In this document: one piece after another, positions 24,970 through 34,247 of the stretch
How positions within the stretch are numbered: position 1 is the stretch's first letter
Layout: each line of letters starts with the position of its first letter
NCBI RefSeq assembly: GCF_003243465.1
Contig: NZ_QFQZ01000001.1
Span: forward strand, 62,001 to 126,000
Length of the DNA stretch: 64,000 nucleotides
Direction of reading: 5' to 3'
Source of the DNA: Caulobacter segnis
GTDB taxonomy: Bacteria > Pseudomonadota > Alphaproteobacteria > Caulobacterales > Caulobacteraceae
Program-made: the position numbers and the translations under genes
The notes under the pieces: model-generated
Database searches by the model: none
Seen by the model: only the letters and a program-made list of their open reading frames with translations
Told to the model about the DNA's origin: nothing

Positions 24970-26448
24970 ATGGGCTGGGGAGGAAAGGCCGCGCTGACGG
25001 CCGGGGTCGTGGTGCTTGGGGTGGCGGCCGTGGTCGCCGTTCGCACCGCCACGTTCAAGGCGCCGGCCCAGGCCGATCCGGCCTCGGTCCGCCTGGCGGC
25101 CGCGCGCCCGGTCGACGTCGTCCGCGCCGCCGACCACCTGGCCCAGGCCGTCCGCTTCCAGACCGTCAGCCACCAGGACCGCGCCGAGGACCAGCCGGCC
25201 GAGTGGGACAAGCTGCACGCCTGGCTGCAGGCGACCTATCCGCAGGCCCACAGCGTCATGACCCGCGAGGTCATCGCCGACCACACCCTGGTCTATACCT
25301 GGACCGGCTCGAACCCCGCCCTGCCGCCCATCGTGCTGATGGCGCACCAGGACGTGGTGCCGGTGACGCCGGGCAGCGAGGGCCAGTGGAAGCACGCCCC
25401 GTTCGACGGGGTGATCGCCGAGGGCGCGGTCTGGGGCCGCGGCTCGATCGACGACAAGGGCTCGCTGGTCACCCTGTTCGAGGCGCTGGAGACGGTGGCC
25501 GCCGGCGGCTTCAAGCCGCTGCGCACCATCATCGTGGTCAGCGGCCATGACGAGGAGGTGCGCGGCGTCGGCGCGCGCGCCGCGGCGGCCCTGCTGAAGT
25601 CGCGCGGGATCAAGGCCCAGTTCGTGCTGGACGAGGGCATGGCCGTGGTCGCCGACCACCCGGTCACCGGCAAGCCCGCCGCCATCATCGGCACGGCCGA
25701 AAAGGGCTATGCGACGATGAAGGTCGTGGCCCCGGCTGCCGGCGGCCACTCCTCGGCCCCGCCCCAGGACGGCGGCGGCGTCGTCACCCTGGCCCGCGCC
25801 GTCGAGGCCATCCACGACCATGGCTTCCCGCTGAAGTTCCAGGGCCCCGGCGCCGACATGCTGAAGGCGATCGCCCCGCACGCGCCGCCGGTGGTCAAGG
25901 TGTTCGCGGCCAACACCTGGCTGTTCTCGCCGCTCTTGGTGTCGGTGACGGCCAAGAGCCCGGCCGGGGCGGCCATGCTGCACACCACGATCGCCCCGAC
26001 CATGCTGAAGGGCTCGCCCAAGGAGAACGTCCTGCCGCAGGACGCCACGGCCTGGATCAACTACCGCATCGCCCCCGGCGACACCTCGGCCAGCGTGATG
26101 GCCAAGGCCAAGGGGGCGGTCGGAAACCTGCCGGTCCAGCTGTCCTGGAGCAAGACGCCCGACGAGCCGTCGGCGGTTTCCTCGACCAGCTCCGAGGCCT
26201 GGAAGCTGCTGGCCGGCCTGGCCGGCGACGAGAGCGAGGCGCCGGTCGTGCCGGGCCTGGTCACCGCCGGCACCGACAGCCGCTACATGGGCGGGGTGGC
26301 CAGCGACGTCTATCGCTTCCAGCCGCTGGTGCTGAAGGTGGACGAGACCAAGATCATCCACGGGACCAACGAGCATCTGACGCTCGCCAATGTCGAGCGG
26401 ATGGTTCGGTTCTACCAGCGGCTGGTCGAGACCGCCGCGTCGCGTTGA
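24970..26448 (+). CDS. M20-family metallopeptidase (PM20D1/carboxypeptidase S-like)
   Basis: 492 residues with an N-terminal signal anchor (about 7-25). Dinuclear-metal motifs are in order: MAHQDVVPV, GRGSIDDKG, SGHDEEVRG, LDEG, and the distal HGTNEHL His. The dimerisation (lid) domain is present. The arrangement resembles PM20D1/carboxypeptidase S peptidases that cleave N-acyl amino acids or dipeptides; the exact substrate is unknown. ATG 24970 follows GGGGAG at 9 bases. It probably faces the periplasm. Confidence 0.9.
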   Translation: MGWGGKAALTAGVVVLGVAAVVAVRTATFKAPAQADPASVRLAAARPVDVVRAADHLAQAVRFQTVSHQDRAEDQPAEWDKLHAWLQATYPQAHSVMTREVIADHTLVYTWTGSNPALPPIVLMAHQDVVPVTPGSEGQWKHAPFDGVIAEGAVWGRGSIDDKGSLVTLFEALETVAAGGFKPLRTIIVVSGHDEEVRGVGARAAAALLKSRGIKAQFVLDEGMAVVADHPVTGKPAAIIGTAEKGYATMKVVAPAAGGHSSAPPQDGGGVVTLARAVEAIHDHGFPLKFQGPGADMLKAIAPHAPPVVKVFAANTWLFSPLLVSVTAKSPAGAAMLHTTIAPTMLKGSPKENVLPQDATAWINYRIAPGDTSASVMAKAKGAVGNLPVQLSWSKTPDEPSAVSSTSSEAWKLLAGLAGDESEAPVVPGLVTAGTDSRYMGGVASDVYRFQPLVLKVDETKIIHGTNEHLTLANVERMVRFYQRLVETAASR

Positions 26449-26514
26449 TCGGTAAGCTTAAGCACGATTGTCGCAATCGTCCGCCATAAGACCTTCTCTG
26501 TCCGGAACCCGCCG

Positions 26515-27624
26515 ATGCCCGCCGACGACGCCCAGATTCTGAGCCGCGCCGCCAAGCTGCCCGACCGCTTCGGCGAGGGCTTCGTCCGCGACGCCTGGTA
26601 CGTGGCCTGCCTGTCGCCCGACCTGAAGCCCGGCAAGACGGCCAAGCAGGAGTTCCTCGGCGAGCCGGTCCTGATGGGCCGCACTCGCAAGGGCGAGGCC
26701 TATGCGATCGGCGACCTCTGCCCGCACCGCGCCGCCGCCCTCTCGGCCGGCCGGGTGCATCGCGAAGCCGACGGGACCGACAGCATCGAATGTCCCTATC
26801 ACGGCTGGCGCTTCGGCTCGGACGGGGCCTGCAAGGCGATCCCGTCGCTGACGGCCGACAGCGAGTTCGACCTCTCCAAGGTCCGAGTGCGGCGCTATGC
26901 GGTGGTCGAGCAACAGGGCCTGGTGTGGATCTGGATGGCTTCGGACCCGCGCCGCGCCGCCTCCCCGCCCGAGCCGCCGCCGACCATCCCCGGCGTCGTC
27001 GGCGGCAAGCCCAAGCTGGTCGACCGGCTGGACTACGACGTCCATGTCGACCACGCGGTGTTGGGCCTGATCGACCCGGCCCACGGCCCCTATGTCCACC
27101 AGCAATGGTGGTGGCGCACCAAGTCCAGCCAGCACGAAAAGAGGAAGACCTTCCGTCCGTCGGAGGCCGGCTTCACGATGGTGCGGCACGAACCTTCGAA
27201 GAATTCCAAGGCCTACGCCATTCTGGGCGGCGAGCCGCTGACCGAGATCACCTTCCGCCTGCCGGCCCTGCGCTGGGAGCATGTGGCGGTGGGCGAGCGC
27301 CAGGTCCTGGCCCTGTCGGCCATGACCCCGATCAACGCCGGCAAGACCCGGATGAACCAGATCATCTGGTCGGACCACTGGGCGTTCGTGGCCCTCTATC
27401 CGATCCTCCGCCTCGCCGCCCGCGACTTCCTGCGGCAGGACGGCAAGATCGTCGACTGCCAGAGCCCGGGCCTGAAGCACAATCCGCCGCTGATGTGGGT
27501 CGGCGACGCCGACGCCCAGGCCCGCTGGTACCACCAATGCAAGCGCGAATGGGCCGGCAGCCGCCTCGAGGGCCGCCCATTCCGCAATCCGGTGAAAGAA
27601 CAGACGCTGCGCTGGCGGACGTGA
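26515..27624 (+). CDS. Rieske non-haem iron oxygenase, alpha subunit
   Basis: 369 residues. The Rieske [2Fe-2S] ligands are Cys69-His71 (CPHR) and Cys93-His96 (CPYHGW). The mononuclear iron site is seen as DPAHGPYVH (H-X4-H). The length and the single-component look place it with vanillate-demethylase/PaO-like monooxygenases rather than biphenyl-type alpha subunits. No reductase or ferredoxin gene is adjacent, so electron donors are encoded elsewhere. The aromatic or tetrapyrrole substrate cannot be named. Confidence 0.88.
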   Translation: MPADDAQILSRAAKLPDRFGEGFVRDAWYVACLSPDLKPGKTAKQEFLGEPVLMGRTRKGEAYAIGDLCPHRAAALSAGRVHREADGTDSIECPYHGWRFGSDGACKAIPSLTADSEFDLSKVRVRRYAVVEQQGLVWIWMASDPRRAASPPEPPPTIPGVVGGKPKLVDRLDYDVHVDHAVLGLIDPAHGPYVHQQWWWRTKSSQHEKRKTFRPSEAGFTMVRHEPSKNSKAYAILGGEPLTEITFRLPALRWEHVAVGERQVLALSAMTPINAGKTRMNQIIWSDHWAFVALYPILRLAARDFLRQDGKIVDCQSPGLKHNPPLMWVGDADAQARWYHQCKREWAGSRLEGRPFRNPVKEQTLRWRT

Positions 27625-27753
27625 GGCGCTCCATCCCCGACGTTCCACGCGGGTGAGCTATCCAACTGGCGGCGACCCCTCACTGAACATTGGTATGTCC
27701 GCAGCCTTTTCTGGCAGGGCGGTCGCATCCCATGCCTCAGCGGAGCCAGTCGC

Positions 27754-28500
27754 ATGCGCATATCCAAAATCCGGGCCGCCCTCGCGTCGGCGTTTCTGAT
27801 CCTGAGCGGCGGGGTCGCCACGGCCCAAGTCGCCGCGCCCGTCGCGAGCCCGGCCGCGCCAGCCGCGCCGTCCACCGCGACGGCTCCCGGCTATCTGGTC
27901 GTCAGCGGCTGGTACAAGGACGCCGCCATCCAGCAGGCCTATCAGCCGGCCATGTTGAAGGTGATCCGCCAATACGACTACGACCGGTTCGTCGTCGGTC
28001 TTCCGGGCTTGAATCTGAGCGTGCTAGAAGGTGGCTGGACGCCTCGGTTCACGCTGATCGCCCGCTTCCCCAATGAGCAGAAGATCAACCAGTTCTGGTG
28101 GAGCGACGCCTATCAGCAGGCGCGCAAGATTCGTATGGGCGGCGCCTATCTCGACGTGGTGAAGGTCGATGGCGGCGCGACCTCGGACATGGGCCCCGAC
28201 AGCGCCTATCTGATCTTCCTGCCGCACCTCACCGACCGGGAAAAGTTCCTGAAGGAATACGCGCCCTTCGCGCCCAGCGTGGTCGCGCAGCACGGCGGCA
28301 AGTTCCTGGTTCGCACCGGTCGAGAAGGCATAGAGCTGCTGGAGGGCGATTGGCCCAACCAGGGCATGGTGCTGGTCGAATTTCCGAACGTCGCGGCTCT
28401 AGACGCCTTCTGGAACAGCCCGGAATATCGCCGACTGTCGGAAATCCGGAAGACCACCGGCGAATGGTCCGTGGTCAGGATCACACCCGCCAAGCGCTAA
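27754..28500 (+). CDS. Exported protein with two DUF1330-like domains
   Basis: 248 residues. A signal peptide (1-25, cleavage near ATAQV) and an Ala/Pro linker precede two ferredoxin-like (dimeric alpha-beta barrel) repeats, about 45-135 and 148-245. Each has a YLV/YLI start and a pattern such as TLIARFPNEQKINQFWWSDAYQQARKIR and MVLVEFPNVAALDAFWNSPEYRRLSEIR. DUF1330 proteins usually have one cytosolic domain; this tandem secreted form could mimic the dimer within one chain. Function unknown. GGAG precedes the ATG. Confidence 0.8.
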   Translation: MRISKIRAALASAFLILSGGVATAQVAAPVASPAAPAAPSTATAPGYLVVSGWYKDAAIQQAYQPAMLKVIRQYDYDRFVVGLPGLNLSVLEGGWTPRFTLIARFPNEQKINQFWWSDAYQQARKIRMGGAYLDVVKVDGGATSDMGPDSAYLIFLPHLTDREKFLKEYAPFAPSVVAQHGGKFLVRTGREGIELLEGDWPNQGMVLVEFPNVAALDAFWNSPEYRRLSEIRKTTGEWSVVRITPAKR

Positions 28501-28506
28501 GACGTG

Positions 28507-28538
28507 AAAAAGCCCGCCCGGCGGGGGCCGGACGGGCT
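28507..28538 (-). terminator. GC-rich hairpin, probable leftward terminator
   Basis: AGCCCG pairs with CGGGCT around an inner CCGG/CCGG stem (28511-28538), followed on the minus strand by four to five T. It lies between convergent genes and may stop transcription from both sides, with the T-run favouring the SH3-protein gene. Confidence 0.65.
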
Positions 28539-28606
28539 CTCTCCTCGGAACGCGCCTTGAGGGACGGGTTCGGTCGCGTCCCGAAAACTCAACCCGTTAG
28601 GACGGG

Positions 28607-29161
28607 TTAGGCGCGGTAGACGTAGGCGCTGGAGACGTAGCCGACGCCGACGCCGTCCTGGCCGACCAGGATCCACTTGCCGTCACCGGTGCGGCCCAGG
28701 GCCTGGAAGGTCTCGCCCGAGCTCACCGCGCCGAGGCGGGGCGCGCGGGTCGAGGCGGCCGAGCGCAGGTTCAGGGTCGAGCGGGCGACGTACTTGTGGC
28801 CCACCTTGACCAGCGGCGCGGCGTCGACGTTCTGGGCGTAGCGGTAGCCGCCCGACTTGTAGACGCCGCCGACCGCCTTTTCGGCCCGGGTCTTCTGCAT
28901 GTCGCAGCCGATCGCCGAGCCGGCGCCGGCGCCGACCAGGGCGCCGATGGCCGTGCCCGTCCCGCGATCGCCCTTGCCGGCGATCTGGTTGCCGGCCAGA
29001 CCGCCGACGAGGCCGCCGATCAGGGCGCCGACCTCCTGCTTGCCGCCCGAGGCCTTGCAGCCCGTGACGCCGGCGCTGGCTTGCGGCGCGACGCTCATGC
29101 TCAGGGCCGCCGCGGCGGCGCCCAGGGTCAGGGTGATGGTCTTGGTCTTGGTGCCAAACAT
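28607..29161 (-). CDS. Glycine-zipper and SH3-domain exported protein
   Basis: 184 residues: signal peptide (about 1-30, ending SASAG), a glycine-zipper segment (EVGALIGGLVGGLAGNQIAG and GTAIGALVGAGAGSAIG, about 46-85) and a C-terminal bacterial SH3 domain (STLNLRSAASTRAPRLG to GVGYVSSAYVYRA). Probably periplasmic or outer-membrane associated, with the SH3 part binding peptidoglycan. AAGGAG precedes the ATG. Related architectures occur widely in alphaproteobacteria. Confidence 0.85.
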   Translation of the reverse strand: MFGTKTKTITLTLGAAAAALSMSVAPQASAGVTGCKASGGKQEVGALIGGLVGGLAGNQIAGKGDRGTGTAIGALVGAGAGSAIGCDMQKTRAEKAVGGVYKSGGYRYAQNVDAAPLVKVGHKYVARSTLNLRSAASTRAPRLGAVSSGETFQALGRTGDGKWILVGQDGVGVGYVSSAYVYRA

Positions 29162-29307
29162 GAGAGAACTCCTTCGTCCCTTGGAATGTGTCCGGGGTCA
29201 TCAACCCCGTGAGACAGACCATGACAGGGTGAAGCTGAACGGTGTCGGCGACCCGACTGACAGAGTTCGTTCATGTTGGAAAAAAGTTGGGGCGCCCCGC
29301 GCCGCGC

Positions 29308-30021
29308 TCAGGCCGGGCGGGATTTCGAGACGCTATCTACCCACGCCGGCAGCTCGCTGATGCTTCCCAGCTCGACATACCGATCGTGGCCGACGGGCGC
29401 GTCGGCCGCCTCATGCGACCAGACCAGCGGGTAAGGGATCAGGGCCCCCCAGCAGCCGGCTTCGAGCGCCGGCAGGATGTCCGAGCGCATGGAATTGCCG
29501 GCCATCACCGCCTGCCCGGCCCCCGTGCCGTAGCGGTCGAACACCCGGCGGTAGGTGCCGGCGTCCTTCTCGGAGACGATCTCGACGGCCACGAAGTAGT
29601 CGCCCAGGCCCGACGAGGCCAGCTTCTGCTCCTGGTGCAGCAGATCCCCCTTGGTGATCAGGATCAGGCGATAGCGGTCCGACAGCTGGGACAGGGCGTT
29701 CTCGACGCCGGGCAGCGGCTCGATCGGCTCGGTCAGCATTTCGCGGCCGACGGCCAGGATCTCGCGGATCACCCGGGTGTCGACCGCGCCGTCGGTGACC
29801 TCCAGCGCCGTCTCGATCATCGACAGGGTGAAGCCCTTGGCCCCGTAGCCGTAGACCCGGAGGTTGCGCTTCTCGACGGCGGTCAGCTGGGCCTCGATCT
29901 TCTCGGGATCGCCGTGCTCGGACAGCAGGTCCAGGAAGCGCTGATGCGACAGGCGAAACAGGCTCTCGCAGTGCCAGAGCGTGTCGTCGGCGTCGACGCC
30001 GACGGTGGTGATGCTGGTCAT
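29308..30021 (-). CDS. HAD-family hydrolase
   Basis: 237 residues with HAD motif I DADDTLW, a helical cap, motif II LITKGD, the motif III Lys in SEKDA and motif IV GNSMRSDILPALEAG. The variation of motif I from DxDxT is minor and both aspartates remain. This resembles YjjG/phosphoglycolate-type small-molecule phosphatases; the substrate is unknown. It is divergent from the PAP2 gene. Confidence 0.88.
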   Translation of the reverse strand: MTSITTVGVDADDTLWHCESLFRLSHQRFLDLLSEHGDPEKIEAQLTAVEKRNLRVYGYGAKGFTLSMIETALEVTDGAVDTRVIREILAVGREMLTEPIEPLPGVENALSQLSDRYRLILITKGDLLHQEQKLASSGLGDYFVAVEIVSEKDAGTYRRVFDRYGTGAGQAVMAGNSMRSDILPALEAGCWGALIPYPLVWSHEAADAPVGHDRYVELGSISELPAWVDSVSKSRPA

Positions 30022-30168
30022 GGTCTTCTTACGTTTCGACGGCCTGGTCTGGCGACGCGGGCCACGCCCTCGCCTCCCTGGACGGCTGAGTTAGCAGCAT
30101 CCGGCGCGAACGGCGATACGCCGGCGCGCCGGCCCGGAACGGCGAAGCCTTCAGGACATTGTCGCTGC

Positions 30169-30840
30169 ATGACGCAATCCTCGCACCTGATGAATCCCCG
30201 CTCGGAGCGTTTCGCCCTTGGCGCCCTGATCGTCGTCGGCGCCGCCCTCGCCATCTTCCAGGATGTCGCCGACGACCAGAACGACGCCGACGGCCAGGCG
30301 ACCGACTGGAAAATCCTCAAGGCCCTTCGCTCGGGCGGAGATCCCGGCGATCCGGTCGGTCCCAAGTGGCTCAAGGAAAGCCTCACCGAGACCAGCGCCC
30401 TGGGCGGGATCACCGTCCTGACGGGGATCACGGCGGTCACGGCGGGCGGCCTGGCGCTCGCCGGAAAGCGCCGCGAGGCGCTGCTGACGGTCGGGGTCTT
30501 CGGCGGCGCTCTGGCGCTCAGCGAAGGCTTGAAGAACCTGTTCAAGCGCAGCCGCCCGCCGGCCGAGTACCGCGTCGCCGAGGCGACCAATGAGAGCTTT
30601 CCCAGCGGCCACGCGCTGTTGTCCGCCGCGACCTTCATGTCGCTGGGCATCCTGTTCGCTCAGGGCGCGAAGACCACGACCTTGCGCGCCTTCGGCCTGG
30701 CGACCGGCGCGGCCACGGCCGCCTGCGTCGGCTTCAGCCGGATCTTCCTCGGCGTCCACTGGACGAACGATGTGCTGGGGGGATGGGCGGCCGGTTCGGC
30801 CTGGGCGGCGACCTGCTGGCTGGCCGGGCGCCGGCGCTAG
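30169..30840 (+). CDS. PAP2-family membrane phosphatase
   Basis: 223 residues with the three PAP2 motifs intact: KNLFKRSRPP, SFPSGHALLS and SRIFLGVHWTNDV. About five or six membrane spans. It probably dephosphorylates a lipid phosphate such as undecaprenyl diphosphate or phosphatidate at the membrane. ATG 30169 is chosen; ATG 30190 is possible. A much longer open frame upstream has no coding character. The 3' end overlaps a small minus-strand gene by 4 bases. Confidence 0.9.
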   Translation: MTQSSHLMNPRSERFALGALIVVGAALAIFQDVADDQNDADGQATDWKILKALRSGGDPGDPVGPKWLKESLTETSALGGITVLTGITAVTAGGLALAGKRREALLTVGVFGGALALSEGLKNLFKRSRPPAEYRVAEATNESFPSGHALLSAATFMSLGILFAQGAKTTTLRAFGLATGAATAACVGFSRIFLGVHWTNDVLGGWAAGSAWAATCWLAGRRR

Positions 30841-30971
30841 AACGTCAGGACGGCGAAGACCACCAGACTCACGGGCACCGCGGCCGACAACACCATGCCG
30901 ACCAGCGCCTCCGCGACGACCAGGGCCATGCGGGTGGCGGAGAACAGTTCGGGCGGCGGCGTGGGGATCAT
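30837..30971 (-). CDS. 44-residue membrane protein
   Basis: A small frame read on the minus strand from ATG 30971 to TAG 30837. The short polar start (MIPTPPPELFSATR) is followed by about 28 hydrophobic residues (MALVVAEALVGMVLSAAVPV and onward). AAGGA lies 9 bases before the ATG. It overlaps the last 4 bases of the convergent PAP2 gene. Hydrophobic composition, ribosome site and placement support a real small protein; homology is unknown. Confidence 0.55.
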   Translation of the reverse strand: MIPTPPPELFSATRMALVVAEALVGMVLSAAVPVSLVVFAVLTF

Positions 30972-31066
30972 GCGGGGGCGTCCTTTCACCCGCACCCTGC
31001 CACGATCCTCGTTAACGTCTCGGAACCGCGCCGCGCCTAGGCGCTGCGACAGATTGGCTCGCCGGC

Positions 31067-31095
31067 AAAGAAAAGGCCCGGCGCAAGGCCGGGCC
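31067..31095 (-). terminator. Intrinsic terminator of the TonB receptor gene
   Basis: GGCCCGGC (31075-31082) pairs with GCCGGGCC (31088-31095), 5-nt loop. On the minus strand it is followed by TTTTCTTT. It lies 65 bases after the receptor stop. Confidence 0.85.
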
Positions 31096-31160
31096 AGATG
31101 GTCTTGGGGGAGATGCGAGGGTCCGGACTCCGAAGAGCCCGGACCGGTCTTGAACGAGCC

Positions 31161-34100
31161 TTAGAAGCTCATCCGCAGGCCGACGACGTATTGGCGGCCG
31201 GGCTTGTAGTAGGTGAACGTCGCGTTGTCGTACTGGAAGTGCGAGCGCAGCTTCTCGTTGGTGATGTTGGTCACGTTGAAGGTCAGCTGCGGCGCGTTCT
31301 TCATGCCGAGAATCTTCTCCAGGTCGTAGCTCGAGGAGAAGTCGGTCTGCTTGTAGTCGTCCGAGAACAGGGCGGCGGCGCTGATGCCGTTCTGGTTGGT
31401 CCCGCTGGACTGCGAGCCCTTCCGGAACACGTGGCTCAGGCGCAGGCTGACGCCGTTGTGCTCGTAGTAGCCCGTCAGGTTGTAGGTGTACTTGGCCACG
31501 CCGTAGGCGATCGCCGGACCGTTGCTGGTTTGGTCGACGATCGTGGCGTTGGCGTTGAAGCCCAGGCCCTCGACGCCGAACTGGCTGGTCAGGAAGTCCA
31601 GCGGCTGGACCCACTGGAATTCCAGGCCGTTGATCGTCAGCTTGTTGGGCACGTTGATCTGCGACTGGACCTGGACCTGGGCCTGGGTCGGGCCGCCACG
31701 CGCGTTGATGGCCGTCTTCTGGGTGTCGTTGATGGTGTCGTAGGTGATGCCGTACTGGGCCAGGGCCGTGAACGGCAGGGTGACGACGTTGTTGGTCGTG
31801 AAGCCGGTCAGCGACTTGCGGAACGCGTTGACCGCGATCACGCCTTCCTGGCCGGTGTAGAGTTCGAAGCCCAGGTCGAGGTTCTTCGAGAAGTAGGGCT
31901 TCAGGGCCGAGTTGCCGATCGTGGCCTGGTCGGCCGACGGGGCGCCGAAGGACACGCCCGGCAGCTGGGCGGCCGGATCCGGACGGGTCATGGTTTCCGA
32001 GACCGCGACGCGGGCCACGGCGTGCTCGCCGACGTCATAGGCCAGGTTCGCGGCCGGCAGCCACTTCGAATAGGTGTTCTCGGTGTAGACGAAGTTCACG
32101 ACGTTCGGATAGCGCGCGCCGTCCGGCAGCTGGGCGCCGCCCGGCAGGGTGTTGCGCGGATCGGCCAGCGAGACGCGGCCGCCGATCGTCTGCTTGGTGT
32201 GGACGTAGCGGACGCCGACATTGTAGCGCAGGTCGCTTTCCAGCACTTGCGTCACGCCGTTCAGCTCGGTGTAGGCCGCGCTGTTCTTCTCGTTGATGTA
32301 GCCGCCGCTGGCGCCGGTGTTGGAGCCGCCGCTCTCGTTATAGACGTCGTGCAGCGCCTGGTAGTTGGTCGCCTGCTTGACCTTGTCCCAGTCGACCGTC
32401 ACCCAGCCGGCCGGACCGGGCTTCAGGTAGCTGGCCAGGCTGGTCGTCGGGATCAGCGAGCCGGCGTAGGTCAGCGTGCCCGTCTGGCCGGCGGTCGCGC
32501 CGGTGCCATAGCCCGGATAGGTCGGATAGCCGGCCGGCGCGGCGCCCGGCTGGTTCAGGCCTTGGCAGGGCGGGCCGCTGTTGGGCGAGGAGAGGTTGAT
32601 GTTGGGATTGTTGCCGCAGGTCGCGTTCTGCCACGGCCCGGTGTTGTCGTAGCCGCGGATGGTGCGCGAGACGTCGTCGTAGTTGGCGCCGAACTTCAGG
32701 TTCAGGCGGTCATCGCCCCAGGTGACCACGGCGCGCGCGCCCTTGGTCTCGTACCAGCGCTTCTCGTCCTGCATGTTCAGGCGACCGCCGGTCCAGACGT
32801 AGTTGGCGGGGTTGTTCAGGTCGATGCTGGGCTTGATCGTCGGCGGGCCGTTCGGGTTGTAGGTGTAGTCCACCGTCGTGCCGACCCCCAGCGCGGTCAC
32901 CGGACCGAAGGTCGGGCTTTCGCGGTGGAAGTTGCTCTTGGTGTAGTTGGCCTGGGCCTCGACCTTCAGCTTGTCGGTGATCTGCCATTCGCCGCCCGGA
33001 TTGATCCCCCACAGCTCGGTCTTTTCGAGATAGGGACGGAATTCCAGGAAGAACTGCGAATTGGCGTAGGTGCCCGAGGTGACCGTGCAGCCGGCCGAGC
33101 AGTCGGTCTTGTCGTACTTGGTGTTGGTCGGGATGATCGCGCCGTTGCGAACGATCCAGGCGATGTCCTCGCGCAGCAGATCGTTCTTTTTGTAGCCGTA
33201 CATCCCGTCCAGGTAGAACTTCATGTCGTCGTTCGGACGCCATTCCAGGCTGCCGACCAGATTGATCCGGTCGCGGCTGCCGTATTCGGCCGACGGACGG
33301 CCAAGGCGCGGCAACAGGCCGTTGTCGATCTGCTGGATCGTCGCGCCGGGGTTCTTGGACAGCAGGAAGTCGCGGTCGATGACCGTGCCGGCCACCAGGC
33401 CGGCGCCCGCGCCGACCGGCACCGTGGCCGGGATCGTCCAGTTACCGCCGAGGGTGGCGTTACAGCCGCTCGTCGCGCCGCACTGGGCCGCCGACAGGTT
33501 CGGATTGGTGAAGCCGATCGTCTCGTAGCCGCGCGTGTCGGTATGCAGGCGCTGGCCAGAAACCCCGAACAGGACGCCGAAGTTGTCCCAGGTCTTGCTG
33601 GCGATCAGCGAGCCCTTGCCGCCCAGCTTGGCGCCGTCCGGCTTCACGCCCTGGACGTTCATGGTCAGGTGCTGGCCGGGACGATCGAACGGACGCGCCG
33701 AGCGCATGTCGATGTTACCCGCCGCGCCGCCTTCCAGCAGGCTGGCCGAGTAGCTCTTGTTGACCGTCAGCTTGGTGAAGAGGTCGGTCGGGAAGAAGCT
33801 GAGGTCGACCGAGCGGTCGGTGCCTTGCGCGTCGGTCGCGCCCGACGAGGCCACGGCGATCGAGGCGCCGTTCAGGGTCACGTTGGTGAAGTTGCTGCCC
33901 AGGCCGCGGATGGCGACGTTGACGCCTTCACCCGTGATGTCGCGGGTGATGGTGATGCCGGGAATGCGGTTGAACGACTCGGCGATGTTCGAGTCGGGGA
34001 ACTTGCCGATGTCTTCGGCGAAGATGGCGTCGGCGAAACCGGTGGTCTCGCGCTTGGCGACCGTCGATTGCGCCAGGCTCTTGCGGTAGCCGGTGACGAC

Positions 34101-34247
34101 GATCTCTTCGACGGCGTCGTTCGACGCCGGGGCCTGGGCCGCGGCGGTTTGGGCGTAAGCGGCCTGACCGATGCTCAAAGTGGTCAGGCAGGTCGCGCCG
34201 ATCAAAGCCAGACGATGGGCGGAACGGTTTTGTGGCGTAGTCCGCAT
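31161..34247 (-). CDS. TonB-dependent outer-membrane receptor
   Basis: 1028 residues. The signal peptide ends near QAAYAQ; the plug domain follows a TonB-box-like EEIVVTGYRKSL and contains RIPGITITRDITGEGVNVAIRG and GGAAGNIDMRSARPF; a 22-strand barrel ends in the typical aromatic LRMSF. The large size and plug type match receptors that Caulobacter and relatives use for plant-derived carbohydrates or other large substrates; no siderophore marker is seen. ATG 34247 is preceded by GGGGGAG. No adjacent catabolic enzymes, so substrate is open. A GGTC-A-GACC palindrome lies upstream. Confidence 0.93.
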   Translation of the reverse strand: MRTTPQNRSAHRLALIGATCLTTLSIGQAAYAQTAAAQAPASNDAVEEIVVTGYRKSLAQSTVAKRETTGFADAIFAEDIGKFPDSNIAESFNRIPGITITRDITGEGVNVAIRGLGSNFTNVTLNGASIAVASSGATDAQGTDRSVDLSFFPTDLFTKLTVNKSYSASLLEGGAAGNIDMRSARPFDRPGQHLTMNVQGVKPDGAKLGGKGSLIASKTWDNFGVLFGVSGQRLHTDTRGYETIGFTNPNLSAAQCGATSGCNATLGGNWTIPATVPVGAGAGLVAGTVIDRDFLLSKNPGATIQQIDNGLLPRLGRPSAEYGSRDRINLVGSLEWRPNDDMKFYLDGMYGYKKNDLLREDIAWIVRNGAIIPTNTKYDKTDCSAGCTVTSGTYANSQFFLEFRPYLEKTELWGINPGGEWQITDKLKVEAQANYTKSNFHRESPTFGPVTALGVGTTVDYTYNPNGPPTIKPSIDLNNPANYVWTGGRLNMQDEKRWYETKGARAVVTWGDDRLNLKFGANYDDVSRTIRGYDNTGPWQNATCGNNPNINLSSPNSGPPCQGLNQPGAAPAGYPTYPGYGTGATAGQTGTLTYAGSLIPTTSLASYLKPGPAGWVTVDWDKVKQATNYQALHDVYNESGGSNTGASGGYINEKNSAAYTELNGVTQVLESDLRYNVGVRYVHTKQTIGGRVSLADPRNTLPGGAQLPDGARYPNVVNFVYTENTYSKWLPAANLAYDVGEHAVARVAVSETMTRPDPAAQLPGVSFGAPSADQATIGNSALKPYFSKNLDLGFELYTGQEGVIAVNAFRKSLTGFTTNNVVTLPFTALAQYGITYDTINDTQKTAINARGGPTQAQVQVQSQINVPNKLTINGLEFQWVQPLDFLTSQFGVEGLGFNANATIVDQTSNGPAIAYGVAKYTYNLTGYYEHNGVSLRLSHVFRKGSQSSGTNQNGISAAALFSDDYKQTDFSSSYDLEKILGMKNAPQLTFNVTNITNEKLRSHFQYDNATFTYYKPGRQYVVGLRMSF

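Noticed and set aside
30136..30160. GGAAC-N16-CATT as a stress promoter of the PAP2 gene
   Set aside because: It would start transcription only a few bases before the ATG and the -10 matches poorly.
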